DNA of 64,000 nucleotides from contig JAUPFV010000001.1 in assembly GCA_036936605.1 (NCBI GenBank), positions 344,421,081-344,485,080 on the forward strand, in the 5' to 3' direction. The translations under genes were made by a program, and so were the position numbers. Each line of letters begins with the position of its first letter. Position 1 is the stretch's first letter. This document shows, in pieces, positions 1 through 12,871 of the stretch. This DNA comes from Limnanthes douglasii subsp. nivea (taxonomy: Eukaryota > Streptophyta > Magnoliopsida > Brassicales > Limnanthaceae). The notes under the pieces are model-generated. The model ran no database searches. It worked only from the letters and a program-made list of their open reading frames with translations, and was not told the origin of the DNA.

Positions 1-230
1 CCTTCATTGGTTTTTCTGTTTTCGAACTGATCTACATCTTAAAATTCCCGACCCTAAGGGAAATTTTCAATGTTACATTGATCTACAGAACCTTTATTGG
101 TTTTTCAGTTTTCGAACTGATCTACATCTTAAAATTCCCGACCCTAAGGGAAATTTTCAATGTTACATTAATCTACGGAACCTTTATGGGTTTTTCAGTT
201 TTCGAACTGATCAACATTTTACGAAAATTT
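1..230. repeat. 90-bp tandem repeat, about 2.6 copies
   Basis: Units start at 1, 91 and 181; each begins CCTTYATKGG and contains TTTTCGAACTGATC. The first two are nearly identical and the third decays after about 50 bp. The array probably continues left of the window. It sits where Retand-like elements carry an amplified tandem repeat, between pol and the antisense ORF. Confidence 0.85.
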
Positions 231-426
231 TTCAATCTAGCACCGATTTCTCGGGGATCCGACCCTACCATGCATCTATAAAAACATTATAGAAAACAAC
301 ACCCAATAAAATATAAACATGCAAGAAATATTAATTTTCTGAGAATTTTGTTTACAGAGGGAGATTGATAGGGGACTCCGCAGTCCCCAAAGGTCAAAAA
401 AAAAAAAAAAAAACAGGGAGTCGGGA

Positions 427-2984
427 TCACGCATCATCTTCCTCCGAGCCGGTGTCATCCAACTCATCTTCACAGACAACGTCAGAAGGGGGGTCATCTT
501 CCGGCACATCCAGCCACATCGCCCCGAAGGAAAGGTCCGGGAAGCGATTATGAAACGACAGCACGTATGCAGCCTTGGCTTCAGCTGTCTCCTTCTCCAT
601 CCACTTCTTGCACTTGTTGGCAAAGACAGTGTTCACAGCTTTCAAATCATGGATCTCCCGCGTCAAGGTAGCGGCATGGTCTTCCCCGACCTTCTTTGTT
701 TGTGCCATGGCTTGTTCGGCCTCCACAAGCCGTCCCTCCGCTAGTTCCCGAGTCGCTTTAGCCTTCTGCACCTCCTCTTCCAGACCAGCAACCCTTGCCT
801 CTGCGCCCGCTAGCTTATGGCCCAGCTCAATCGCCCGACGCTCCTTCATGGCCACTGGTACAAGCAAATTGTACAAAGAAAGGATCAGTCCATCGGTTCC
901 CTGCAGCGGGAAAGTGTGCGGACTTCCGAGCATAGACAGCACCGGGTACTTTGTGCCACTCGATGACACCGCGGTAGGGTTCGAGGCTTTCGATGGACTA
1001 GCATCATCAGGGATTACCACCACGGGGGCTAACTTTGAACCTCCGTCAACCGTCTCATACTGATCGAAGAGCTCCGGAACAGTGGCATTTTCAACACCGG
1101 GGACCGAACCGCTTTCTCTCCTTGAGCGTTTGGGTTTCCTGGCCCGAGCTCCATCCGCATCGGCCTTTCCCTTCCGCTTCAAAGCCAGATCCTGGGTCGG
1201 TGGCGCTTCATCGCCCTCAGCAGCAGCTTCATCCTGAGGCCCGCGAGCATCAACCTCTTCAGCACCGATAGCGTCTTGTTCGACCTCATCGTCGGATTTT
1301 GGGCGCTTGCTAGGCGCCTTGTTACACTTCGGCAGAAACAGGTGTGCATCAAGTGCTTATGTCTTTGCGATTAAGTCCTCCATTCCCGGGGGCTGACACA
1401 GCTGCTCAATTGATAGCACTTCTGATGAACAACGCTAGAGGTTGCTCATAATCAGATTTGTATTCTTAAATGCCCGGTGCATCGCCCGACCCCAGTGTTG
1501 TTTGGCATAATCCTTCAACACTTGGAAGGTAACCTTGCCCGCTTTAAAGTAGTCATTCTTCAGCCCCTAGACAAACTCCTTCGACACTGCACAAAGTTTC
1601 GGATTTAAAAAATAATGCGAGAAGCTTACCATCAGGAACCCATGTCCGCAGCAGTAGCCTCAGATTCTCTCGGCTATAAGGGCGGCCATTTTCCCAGCAG
1701 CCACTTAAAAATACGAAGCGTTGCTTCCAACCCTTGTCACCCTCAAGAAAAATCGTTCACTATCTTCCAAGTGTTTGCAAGAGAAGAATAGAAGAAAGGC
1801 GACTTCGGAGATTTAGACAGCCCGTACATGGGTATGTACTGCTCCATGGGCATAACCCGACCTGAAAGGCGCGAGGCCATTATGCAGGACATCAGCGTAT
1901 ACCAGGCGTTGGGCGTCAGCTGAGAGGGGAAAATCTACAGAGTTCTGAAATACAGAACAATTTCGGGGTCCAGGGAGAATCTGAGGCCCCAGTTGAATAG
2001 TTCGGTAAAAATCATGATTTCTCGTGACCGAACGTGTACAGGGGTCTCCCCAGGAACTGAAAACTTAACAGTGACGCAATCGGGGATCCCCCACCGAACC
2101 AGCAACTCATCCTGTTCCACAGCAAAGAAGTAGAGATACTTGCCTTCAAACAGAGAAATGACGGAGTCTGCGGGTAACCAGCGATGATAAGTAGTGGTAA
2201 TGATCGCCTCTATCTCCTCAGGAAGTGGCTCCGCGGGAGGAGCAGCGGCATTGCCAGCAGCAGCACCGTCTCCAACAGGCAGGGCGTCTGCATCCGACTC
2301 CTCGGTATTCGCTACCGCAATTTTATCAGAATTAAGGGAGCCGGCCGCGCCCGGATCGGTTTCTCGAATGATATGGTCGACAGGGCTAGAACAGCTCCCA
2401 GTTAGGGTCGGATGAGCCTCGTCTTGTTCTCGACGGGCGCGTTAAGGAACCATTTCTGCGAGAGTCAGTGACCGCTTAATAAGACCTAAAAAAGTCACAA
2501 CTGTGTTAGTACTGGTTCGGTATCCTCGTATGAAGCGAGTAAGTTGAACAATCTCAAGGAAATTACCTCCCGCAGGAGAAGTCGGATAACTGGTTTCTCC
2601 CATAGAAAGAAATTGACCTCTTCCGCGACGTCGGGACGGAAAAGGAGGCGCGGTAGCGTAAGAATTAACTGACGAAGGCGTCGGGCGGCTTAGTTGGGCA
2701 ATGGGGGAGTGCGGAGAGCTGCTGCTAGAAGATATGGCAATAGGCTCCGGGGTCTGAACACCAGATGGTTCAGGCAAGGTGAAGGGCTCAGCGGGGGTCG
2801 GATGAGCAATAACAGGGTCGTGGGGCTGCGGTACGGGCGTAAAGGGTTTGGTGTTAGGACTCCAAATTAATCCCGCGCGTCGGTATTCTTCAGCAAGGTC
2901 ACCGATGCTAGCCCATTCCACAAATCCGAATACTGGTTGTTTCTTCTTGGGTTTTGGTTTCCGCTTCGGGTAGCTATGTCTCAT
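427..2984 (-). pseudogene. antisense gene (aORF) of the Tat element, element 1
   Basis: The function of this retroelement-encoded protein is unknown; it resembles the plant 'putative gypsy type transposon' family by the segment TELFNWGLRFSLDP. The start at 2984 gives MRHSYPKRKPK, matching the N-terminus at 36564 in the young element. A Pro/Ser-rich stretch follows, then the conserved block (1935-2120), then a basic, coiled-coil C-terminal half (427-1182) ending in an acidic tail (GSEEDDA). A stop ends the first open stretch at 2442, and a TAG follows RTL near 1935. A GT-AG intron is likely, with an acceptor TTTGTGCAG near 1590. These breaks make it look inactive, although long open stretches remain. 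The homologue at 33743-36564 has the same order of parts. Confidence 0.7.
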
Positions 2985-3068
2985 AAAACGATCTTTCTCT
3001 CTCTAGAAAAATCCGAGCAGCAATTTCTCTCTCTAAAATGCTTCTGAGAGCAATGTTTGTTTATGAGG

Positions 3069-3076
3069 TATTTATA
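3069..3076 (-). promoter_or_regulatory. TATA box of the antisense gene, element 1
   Basis: On the minus strand the sequence reads GCCTATAAATACC, about 85 bp upstream of the ATG at 2984. The homologous element has the same TATAAATA at 36739-36746. Two diverged copies keeping it supports a dedicated antisense promoter. Confidence 0.6.
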
Positions 3077-3591
3077 GGCAACTCTTTCTAGCCGTTCCAT
3101 GCACGGGGAAGTCCAAGCGGTAGAAAGCAGCGGGAAGTCGAAAGGGTTTCTTGAGAAGCTGTGTAAACAAGCACGCCTCGAGTAGTCGGTCAACACGTGT
3201 CGCTTTTGGTCAGAAAAATGCAGCATGCGTGGGCTCGCTAGGTCAGACAGAGATGCTAGATGGGCCACACCAACCCGAAAAGGTGTGGCCGATCAAAGCC
3301 CATAAAGGTGTCACACAGGAGCGAAAGCAGACCCAAAACGACTCAAGAACAATTTGCGGGATAAGCGTTCCCGACCACATCTGTACAAACGAGAAGGGTC
3401 GGGCATCAGATGGAATGAAAGCATCTGCACCCGACCATCGAACGAAAATGTGAACGGGCGGACGTCAGATGGAAGGGAAGTTTTGTCCTTAAGAAAACCG
3501 AGGTCGATCCAGAGGCCAAGGTACAGAGGCATTTTGAGCTAAACCGCCTAAAATTCTTCACTCCCTCCGCTCCCGAAGACTGGGGGGCTAC

Positions 3592-3918
3592 TGATAAGGA
3601 AGCAATTCGCCGATAATAAGAACAAGGAGCCAATTGTGAATAGAAGGAAGTTAAAATGTCTATTAGAGTATTTATCATTAATTAGAGAGTAATTTGTAAA
3701 CAATGTATATAATAAGGGACTAAAGGGGAAATAAAGTAAGCCCACCAATGACATAAATGGGTCCACCTTCCCATACTATAAAAAGGGATTCTTTATTCTT
3801 GGTAGGTGAGGCATTCCACATTATTATATTATCTTTTCTTTTTCTCACTCTACACTCTCTCTCTAGTCACATCAGATTCAAGATTCAATATATTCCCCAG
3901 TCATTTATTCTCTCATCA
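3592..3918 (+). repeat. 3' LTR of the Tat element at the window start
   Basis: It begins TGATAAGGAAGC directly after the polypurine tract and ends CATCA at 3918. A TATA box (TATAAAAA, 3777-3784) lies mid-LTR and a CT-rich stretch follows. Its partner 5' LTR is outside the window, so the insertion cannot be dated. Confidence 0.75.
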
Positions 3919-6900
3919 ATAACGTCTTATGCAGTACATCTGTTTGAGATACTTTTAGCCTACACTTTACCATTTTCTACACATGCTTATAATAAATCCC
4001 AACATTTGTTTCCCTCGATGTTCAACTAATATTTAGAGACCAGTTCACCGACATCCTAGACTTGCACAAGTTTCATGTGGTTCGTGAACCTTGAAACCGA
4101 TAATACCATGGTCAGAGCATCCTAATGATTTTTCTCAATTGAAATATTTTCGGTTGTAACTTGCTATCACTCCACCACATCTCAGAAGATGTGCAACTTG
4201 ATATATACTTATTTGGTTCTCTAATGTAATTTTATATTCTTCATCAAATGAAGATCACTAGTATCGTAAAAAAACAAAATTATATCTTCTTTTATACTAG
4301 TTATCTCACTGAATAATACGTGCACCCATATAACTTCCTTTATTGCTGCTATAGCAGCCATGGATTTGGATTCTGTTGATGATAAGACAACAATCTTTTA
4401 TATACAAAATTTCCATCTACCATTCCCCCAAAAAAAGTAAATAAATAATCAAAGTTGACTTTCTTGTATTAAGATAACAAACATAATCGGAATCATCATA
4501 CATTTCCAACATTTTATCAATTGTATCTTTCTAATTATAACATAACCAAAATTCAGTAGAACCCTTAAAAGTATCTCATGAGCTACTTAAGGGATTGTCA
4601 ATGAGGCTTCCGGAGATCTAATATAAATCTGCTCAAAATACTAAAATAGTAGGCAAGATTAGGTCTCATGCATATCATTTCATACATAAAATTTTCAATG
4701 ACATTGATATAAGGTATATCTTGCATAAACTCCTTATATGTTGCTTCGGTTGGTACTTGAGTGACACTTAGTTTGAAATGGGCACTAATGAAAGTTCCAA
4801 ACTTTTCACGAAAGCTCATCTTCAGAAGTGTGCTACCTTCTAACAACCCTTGTTTGGTAAGCTCAATAAGTTCTTTTTGACTTACATACCCAAGTCTTAG
4901 ATGCCACAACTTGGTTAAATATTTCTCTACACTAGATACCCCTTCACACACTACATGTCCTTTAAGTACTAACACATCATTGCTTCTAAATACTTTTATA
5001 AGAACTAGTGATCCGTGTATGAACTTAAGTCTACCATATCCATCCTCATAAGTAAATCATTTCTCATCTAAAATTCCAATCGGATGAATGTTTTATTTAA
5101 CTTCGGGTATATACCTTACATTTTTTATTAGTCTCTCAAGTTCTGTACGGAACTTGAGCTGAAGAGATTCTATTTTTTTATAATAAAGAATTTATCATTC
5201 TCGACGATGACCTTTCCACCATAAGACAATCTCAAGATTCAAATTAGTATTTGTTGGAAGTCATATGTAATGAAGCTCTCGAATGTAACATACGATTATC
5301 ATAGTATTTACAACTCTAGGACATGAAAACATGAGTGTACTAATAATCATTCGTAACTACTGCAGCATCTCCGAGTTTGACATTTGAATAACTATTGTTC
5401 TTTCTTCTCTCTGGGTAGTTCCTATTGATATGAAAAACAATTCACTTGAGAAATACTCATAAATCCTTTTGATTTGGACTCAGATGTTTCTCTCTTTCCA
5501 GGCCTGCCTTTTTCAGTTAATTTGAGACCTTCAGAATCATCCTTCAGAATTTACATCCTTTGAAGATCCTTTGAGTTCATAGCACTATTATCTTCGACCA
5601 TGGTAAGAAACTATTTACCGTAAAGAATAGTTTCAATTAAAAACTCATATAACTTTGATAAAAAAACTCTAGAGGATTATGACATGATCCTCATCTTTTA
5701 TGTTGGCCCCGACTGTGTTCCCATCAGGAATGATTTTATTGAAGTCATCCAAGTATCTTCAGATCTCATTGTTATCATCTATTGACATCGTGTATAATTG
5801 TTTCTTGAGATACACTCAATTGGCTATAGACCTCTTCATATACATCTTCTGCAATAGAATTCATATCCCCGATATCGTATGCTCTTCAAATCCCTCTCGA
5901 AGCACTTCATCCCTCAAACTCAAAATTAGAGCACCATGAGATTTGGATAGTAATTCAGGTTCAACCTTTATCATCAATAGAAACAACCAACCCTTTCAAT
6001 ACTACGAAATACCGAACCTTAATTATCCAGAGATTAAAATCCTAATCTTTGTTGATTTTTTTCTAAGTTGAATTTCATGAAACTCATTTTAGTGGATTTG
6101 TTTGGTTTACAAGTGAGATACTTCAGTCAAACCTCAAGATTTGAAATGATCTTCATCCTAACAACCCTACTAACAATACTGTTATATATTATCCATGCTA
6201 ACACACCACTTGTTAGGGAAAACTTCTTATAAACCCCCTTTGGAGTAATCATAATCAAATTTCAAGAACATGCGAAATCTAAAATAACATTAGTCTAAGC
6301 TTAACCACTATTTTGCTAAAACCGATTTGTTAGTATATATGATCCTGCAACTAGAACAAGGAGCTAAACAACTTTAACTTATACTCAAAACTTTAGTTAT
6401 GAATGCAAAGAAAAAAGGTAAGTGATAAGAACAATAATGTTAAAACCAGACACATTCACAAGATAAATTTCACATATTTCGGATTAAGAAGAAATTCCAC
6501 ATCCATAGGAAATATATACAAATTTTTATAGATAAAGAGGTTACAAGAAAACTTATTAAACCCTAACACTCAACTATTAATCTTTTGCTATGACACACTC
6601 ACAACTTACAGAATTAACTATAGATATTAAAATGTTCCAAAATGGTTATCATTTACCTCAAATCTATGTTTAAAATCCGAAAGCTTTTAGCTTTCTTTCT
6701 AGAAAAATTATGAATTTCAAAATTCTGGCAATGGCGTCATACCGCTATCTAACTATTTATATGAGACTAAAGATGTGCGTATTGTTCTCCATGTTCTTAA
6801 TTATGCATGGCATGTTCTTAACCCAATTGAGAAAGCAAATATACACATTAGACACACTACATAATTGTCGTTTGTATGATATATAGTGAAACCTTGTACT

Positions 6901-7257
6901 ATCTTGTTCAATGCACAATCACGGCAAGATCAACTGTTTGAGATTACAAATCCATTCAGACCATTTAGTGACTCATTCTTCTAGAAATGAATAGATATAT
7001 TTTTTTAATTTTTAGACAGATTACACTCTCGAGAGCTCACCTATATATTCTATTAAATGTCTTTACATCTAAATTTTGGCCAAACTTCTACCATCATAAA
7101 GATTTAAATGTTCATTCTCCTTAAGTGTTTAATTGTCCGTCTCAAACATTTTAAAATATTTGATAGTTCATATGCCTCACTTACTATTAATCTACATCTT
7201 AACGAACACGACTAAAATTAACTTCAAATATTTTAGCCTTTATTATAACCACGAGTT
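3919..7257 (-). mobile_element. Copia-B copy 1, degraded Ty1/copia element (minus)
   Basis: Read on the minus strand: a 5' LTR at about 6860-7257, a gag remnant (about 5500-5950, full of stops), a fused GAG-pre-integrase/RT fragment (4598-4975), a polypurine tract (4005-4018) and the start of the 3' LTR (TGTTGGGATTTATT, from 4004 downward). The 3' LTR is cut at 3919 by the neighbouring Tat element. The integrase and most of RT are gone. The stretch 3925-4975 is repeated with a few percent divergence at 50050-51153, in a longer version. The region 5950-6860 is AT-rich with no readable coding. Confidence 0.7.
4598..4975 (-). pseudogene. Copia-B pol fragment: GAG-pre-integrase fused to RT/RNase H
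   Basis: The first half carries the GAG-pre-integrase signature (LWHLRLGYVSQKELIELTKQG). It runs straight into a late RT/RNase H segment (PLINVIESFMY-type, ending with LAYYFSILSRFI). The zinc-binding integrase core and RT active site are missing. Compared with the copy at 50797-51650, about 560 bp were lost between GTTCCAA and TTCACGAAAG. The open frame is an accident of the deletion. Confidence 0.7.
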
Positions 7258-7606
7258 AGCTATGGAATATATATACATATAGCCAAGTTCCATCTATTGT
7301 AATTTACTAAATATGATATTACTGTATTTGGATTCTAATACCGATATAATTTTATTTTTATTCGTAACTTATATACCTATCTTGTATTGTTTGCCATGTT
7401 TAGATTTAGGATTTTGATCTTTTATTCTAGCTAATGTTTGTCATGGTCGTGCAGTCATATAATTTTCTAATCTAACCATGCTGTGATTTTGTTTCTTGGA
7501 ATATGTCTCCGAAGAAAAATATAAAAGAGGGCCTAGATAGTAACACCGAAAGAGAAATCGGCGTGTCACCTCCAGCTCATCTAAATTCGCCAACTAGACC
7601 AAACCT

Positions 7607-8030
7607 TGTCAAGTACTCATCACCGGTGAAAGTCACCGTCGACGGTGACTGCCTTGAGGAAGAAGAGGCAGCAACGTACGACACTGAACAAGAGATCTGC
7701 CCTAGGGTTAAGGCATTGGGCTTGCGTATCGGGTCAAAGATTCAGACCGTGGACCCTGATCTGCTGGACTCTAAAGGTGTTACTAAAGCCCAACAAGACT
7801 CAACCTAGAAGACCCATGTGATATCCCTATGGCCAAACACCTACTCTCATCCTACCCTTGTATCCAAACACCAAGTATCAATTATGAACTGAATTGTAAC
7901 AAACAAAAAGAATATTCTGTAAGTTTGTTACATCACAAAATCTGTACTTAAATAGCAAGTTTTACAATGAATGAAATCAGTGAAAAACCTTTACAAAATC
8001 TACTCTATCACTCACTCTCTAAATTCTACT
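7607..8030 (+). repeat. 5' LTR of Copia-A
   Basis: It begins TGTCAAGTACTC and ends TTCTACT just before the primer-binding site. Three substitutions separate it from the 3' LTR (GACGGT/GACGAT, TGTGAT/TGTGCT, CTCTCT/CTCTAT). Confidence 0.95.
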
Positions 8031-8058
8031 TGGTATCAAAGCCATTCTGATCCGTTGA

Positions 8059-11000
8059 ATGGCCAACTCCGATGAGTCTCCATCACTGTCCTCAGACTTC
8101 ATAGGCTCCATCCTTCCCAACAACTCCTATGCTGCTCCAAGGAGTCTCCAACTGCATTCAATCAACAATGCAAATAACATTAGACTCGATAGAAGCAACT
8201 ATCTTCTTTGGAGAACAGTTGTGTTACCCATGATCAAAGGTAACAAGCTAAGTGGCTATATCTCAGGTGAGAAGATCTGTCCTCCAAAACTCTCTACTGA
8301 TAATGAAGGCAACATTGCTGAGAATCCAAACTATGAAGAATGGATCTCAAGGATCAACTGCTGCTTGGTTGGCTGTATTCCACTATGAGCCCTGAAATAG
8401 CAGCTCAATTAATGGAAGAAGAGACCTCCAAAGGTCTTTGGGAAGCAGCAGGAAAGCTGTCTGGCTCTCAGACAAGAGCCAGAGTCACTTATTTCAAAGT
8501 AGAGTTTCAGAAAACTCGTAAAGGGACTACTACTATGTCTGACTATTTGAACAAAATGAAAATAATATTTGACAATCTAATACTAGCAGGGTGTATTACC
8601 TCCATAGATGATCTGATTACTCAGGTCCTTGCAGGTCTTGATGGTGACTACACACCAATAGTAGTCAGCCTGGCTGACAAAGATAGTCTCTCTTGGCTTG
8701 ACCTGCAGACAAGTCTTCTAACCTTTGAAAGCAGGTTAGAACAACTCAATGACCTGCAAAATACAATGTCTACAGTTAATTTGAAAAGTGTTAATTATGC
8801 TCAAACAAATGACACAAAGCAACAAATCGACAATGCCAATCCAAGAGGCTACTCTGGACAGAACAAAAACTTCAATAGAAACTATAGAGGAAGGTTTAAC
8901 TCTAACTACAGAGGTCGAGGCAACTCTTACAGAAGCAGAGGGGGAAGGTTTGCTCAAAACAAACCAGCCTGCCAAATTTGTAGCAGATATGGTCACTCTG
9001 CTGTTGTTTGTTACTATAGAGATGACCCTTAAGTTATGGGGTCAACCTCTTCAGAACACCCTAAATCAGAAGGTGATCACAGTGATTTGCCTGCAGCACA
9101 AGATACAGCATTAGATGGAGTATGGTATGCTGACAGTGGGGCCAGCCACCATATCACAGGTAGTACCAATCAGCTAACTCAGAAACATGACTACACAGGT
9201 ACTAAACATGTCCTAGTTGGTAGTGGTGAGAAACTTCCAATCTCTCACATAGGTGAAACTTCTCTTTTATCTCTATATAAACAACCTATTATTCTAAAAT
9301 CTATACTTCATGTTCCCAAAATCAACAAAAATCTTATGTCTATTTCTCAACTCACCAGCTACAACCATGTTTTTGTTGAATTTCACAAAACTTTTTGTCT
9401 TGTGAAGGACAAGGTAACAGGGACGGTATAGCTCAAAGGGAGATGTGAAGATGGATTATACAAGATGGATACTCTTTCTCAAAATCTACCTACCAATCCA
9501 GTCAGTTTCAATACTCAAGCTTGTGTGTCTAAAAGTTCTTTATGTTCTCCTATGGTGTGTCCTTCTAAGGTCTCTAAAGATGGATGGAATAGGAAGCTTA
9601 GCCATCCATCTCAGTCTGTTTTACTTAGTGTTCTTAAGTCTTGTAACCTTCAAACTATTTCAAGTAATGAGAACAGTTTCTGTGAGGCTTGTCAACTAGG
9701 CAAGTCTCACACTCTTTCTTACCCTATATCTACTTCTCATGCTAGAAATGTGTTAGATCTTATTCATACTAATGTTTGGGGTCCTTCCCCTGTCCTATCT
9801 ACTGAAGGGTTTAGGTTTTATATTATTTTCCTTGATGATTTCTCTAGATACTCTTGGGTATATCCTATCAAAACTAAAGGGCAAGTCATTGAAGTATTTA
9901 AAACTTTTAAAGCTTTTGTTGAAAATCAGTTTGAGAGAAAGATCAAAATAATTCAAAGTGATTGGGGGAGAGTTTAGACCTCTAGATACCTTGGCTACAG
10001 AACATGGCATCCTACTACGAAGGTCCTGCCCTTACACATCAGCTCAAAATGGAAGAGCTGAGCGTAAGCACAGGAACCTTGTGGAGACTGGACTGACCCT
10101 ACTTGCTCAGTCTAAACTACCTTATAAATACTGGGTTGAAGCCTTTGACACAAGTATATATCTTATTAACAGGTTACCCACCCCCACTCTTAACAATATC
10201 TCACCATTTGAAGCCCTATTTCATAAAAAACCGAACTACCTAGTCATCAAAACTTTTGGGTGTGCCTGTTTCCCTTGTCTCAGACCTTACCAAACTCACA
10301 AATTTTAGTTCAATTCCCTTAAGTGTGTCTTTCTAAGCTATAGTCACAATCACAAAGGGTACAAGTGTTTAAGTCCTACAGGGAGAGTCTACTTGTCTAG
10401 AAATGTAGTGTTCAATGAGACTGACTTTCCTTTTACTTCAGGGTTCCTCCAACAACCCCAAAGTAGTCAGTCTCCTTATCAGTCTGTCAATCTCTGGCTA
10501 CCTTCAATGTCTAGTCCTCTGGTTTCTGAAAGAGTACCCACTTGTACTAATCTCATATCTGACCTCTCCATTGAGCCACATACTTCTCAGCATGCCTCAC
10601 AGGCAGAATATCAGACCACTCCCTCACACTCTCTACCTAACCCACTATCTAAGCCTTATACAGACACTTCCTCACATTCACTCTCAGACTTAGATACTGC
10701 CACTAATCCCTATCAACACACTGAGTCTCACACTAGTCCCACACCAACACTTATCATTGACTTACCCTTATCCACTCCAAATCATTCTAGCCCTTCTTTA
10801 CAGCCTACAAACACACATATCATGCAGACAAGACAAAAAAGTGGTATTCATAAAACCAAACTACCCTACATTGGAACTCTTAATACTACCAACAGGGACA
10901 TGTTTACACCATCTAGTTTTTCTAAGGCTGCAGGGAATCCTAACTGGGTGGCTGCTATGAATGATGAATACAATGCTCTAATGGCTAATAATACTTGGTC

Positions 11001-12447
11001 CCTAGTTGCCTTCCACCCTACTCTACTGTGGTTGGCTGCAAATGGGTCTACAAAGTTAAGTATGCTATGGATGGGTCTGTTCAACGCTACAAAGCCAGGC
11101 TAGTAGCCAAAGGCTTCCACCAAACTTCTGGTGTTGATTTCTATGACACTTTCAGCCCTGTTGTGAAGGCTTCTACAATCAGGCTTATTCTCACTATTGT
11201 TGTTTCAAACAATTGGCCAGTCAGGTAGCTTGATATCAACAATGCCTTTCTAAATGGGGAGCTACAAGAGACTGTTTATATGCAACAGCCTCAGGGTTTT
11301 GAAGATGTCAATCAACCTACCTATGTTTGCAAGTTAAACAAGGCTCTCTATGGTCTGATGCAAGCACCTAGGTCCTGGTTTTCTAAGTTACGAGATATTC
11401 TTACTCTTTGGGGGTTCAAGAATTCGAGAGTTGACTGTTCTCTCTTCTATTTGGTTACTACAACTACCATCTTACTCATCCTGGTTTATGTGGATGACAT
11501 TCTGGTCACAGGCAATGATGCAGCATGTCTCACTCGGTTCACTCACAATCTCAATGCAAAGTTCTCTCTCAAAGATATGGGATCACACTCTATATTCCTA
11601 GGAATAGAGGTTCATCGTGATACTTCAGATATATATCTTACTAAGCATAATTATGTTGAAAACTTACTTGTCAACCAGGGTGCTGCTCTCTCCAAGCCTT
11701 GCCCCACTCCTCTTGCTCCTGGCACTGCCCTATCAGCAACTTCTGGTTCTCCACTTCCTTCACCTACACAATATCGGAGTTTGTTAGGAGCCTTGCAGTA
11801 TCTAACACACACCAGACCCGACATTGCCTATGCTGTTAATCGACTTAGTCAATACCAGCAGGCTCCTACAACTACTCATTGGCAATGCCTCAAGAGAATA
11901 CTACGGTACTTATCTGGGTCACGTTGGCTGGGACTCCATATCAAGCCCTGCTTCCATCTTCAACTACATGGATACTCCGATGCTGACTAGGCTTCCTCCA
12001 TCGATGATCAACGCATCACTGGGGCTTATTGTGTCTTTCTTGGAGACACGTTGATCTCCTGGTCCTCCAAGAAGCAGAATGTCATCTCTCGATCGTCCAC
12101 TGAGTCTGAGTACAGAGCCCTTGCCAACATGTCTGCCGGATTGATTTGGATTCGCTCGTTACTCACTGAACTCCGAATCCCCCTCATACCTCCTTCTGTC
12201 ATGTGGTGTGATAATCTGGGGGCAAGTGCATTGGCTTCGAATCCCGTCGTCCATGCCCGCACCAAGCATATCGAGCTTGACGTGCATTTCATTCAAGATC
12301 AGGTTCTTGAAGGGGCCGTTCAGATTCGCTATGTCCCCACTCAAGACCAGATAGCCGATTCCCTCACCAAAGCTCTACCTCCGTCTCGATTTGCCTATCT
12401 ACGTGACAAACTCGGGCTCCTGGAGTCACCGCTCCGTTTGAGGGGGA
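8059..12447 (+). pseudogene. Copia-A gag-pol, broken by several stops and frameshifts
   Basis: Gag starts at 8059 (MANSDESPS) and has a CCHC zinc knuckle (CQICSRYGHSAVVC, ~8970-9012). Protease follows (DSGASHHIT, ~9130), then GAG-pre-integrase and integrase (HTNVWGP to SAQNGRAERKH, ~9760-10070). RT has YVDDILVTG (~11490), and RNase H has SSKKQNVISRSSTESEY (~12063). Lesions: a one-base frameshift in gag near 8350; stops at 9030, 9429, 10306, 11226 and 11988; frameshifts near 9962 and 11020. With this many lesions and nearly identical LTRs, the copy was probably already defective when it moved, using proteins from another element. Confidence 0.9.
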
Positions 12448-12871
12448 TGTCAAGTACTCATCACCGGTGAAAGTCACCGTCGACGATGACTGCCTTGAGG
12501 AAGAAGAGGCAGCAACGTACGACACTGAACAAGAGATCTGCCCTAGGGTTAAGGCATTGGGCTTGCGTATCGGGTCAAAGATTCAGACCGTGGACCCTGA
12601 TCTGCTGGACTCTAAAGGTGTTACTAAAGCCCAACAAGACTCAACCTAGAAGACCCATGTGCTATCCCTATGGCCAAACACCTACTCTCATCCTACCCTT
12701 GTATCCAAACACCAAGTATCAATTATGAACTGAATTGTAACAAACAAAAAGAATATTCTGTAAGTTTGTTACATCACAAAATCTGTACTTAAATAGCAAG
12801 TTTTACAATGAATGAAATCAGTGAAAAACCTTTACAAAATCTACTCTATCACTCACTCTATAAATTCTACT
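12448..12871 (+). repeat. 3' LTR of Copia-A
   Basis: It starts TGTCAAGTACTC directly after GAGGGGGA and ends TTCTACT, followed by the AACCT duplication. Because it lies in exon 1 of the ankyrin-PGG gene, its promoter could drive the downstream exons. Confidence 0.95.

Larger units (their letters stand above)
1..3918 (+). mobile_element. Tat/Retand-like Ty3 retrotransposon, 3' part only
   Basis: The segment reads as the pol-distal part of an element whose 5' half lies left of the window. In order it holds a tandem repeat (1-230), an antisense gene (427-2984, minus), a purine-rich tract ending GGGGGGCTAC (3582-3591) and a 3' LTR (3592-3918). The order and the polypurine tract match the complete element at 27141-37450. 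An antisense ORF between pol and the 3' LTR is known in Retand-type Tat elements. Its 3' LTR lies inside the LTR of Copia-B (flank ATAAC at 3919-3923), so it is younger than Copia-B. The sense strand of 280-426 and 3085-3580 shows no other coding signal. Confidence 0.8.
7607..12871 (+). mobile_element. Copia-A, young Ty1/copia retrotransposon inside exon 1
   Basis: The element is 5265 bp, with equal 424-bp LTRs at 7607-8030 and 12448-12871. The flanking target duplication is AACCT (7602-7606 and 12872-12876). By eye the LTRs differ at three positions, so the insertion is recent. The primer-binding site TGGTATCAAAGCC begins at 8031 (initiator-Met-tRNA type); GAGGGGGATG precedes the 3' LTR. The order gag, protease, integrase, RT, RNase H defines Ty1/copia; the gag N-terminus suggests the Ale/Retrofit lineage (tentative). 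Confidence 0.95.

Noticed and set aside
372..389. Hairpin GGGGACT-CCGC-AGTCCCC next to a poly-A run, as a terminator
   Set aside because: Stem-plus-T-run terminators are bacterial; the setting is a plant retroelement. It could be chance.
575..1063. Plus-strand open frame of 162 codons
   Set aside because: It is a shadow of the minus-strand antisense gene, which has homologues at 33743 and 42511.
7503..7808. 101-codon frame at 7503 as a small independent gene
   Set aside because: It runs from ankyrin-PGG exon 1 into the Copia-A LTR; the last third is LTR sequence.
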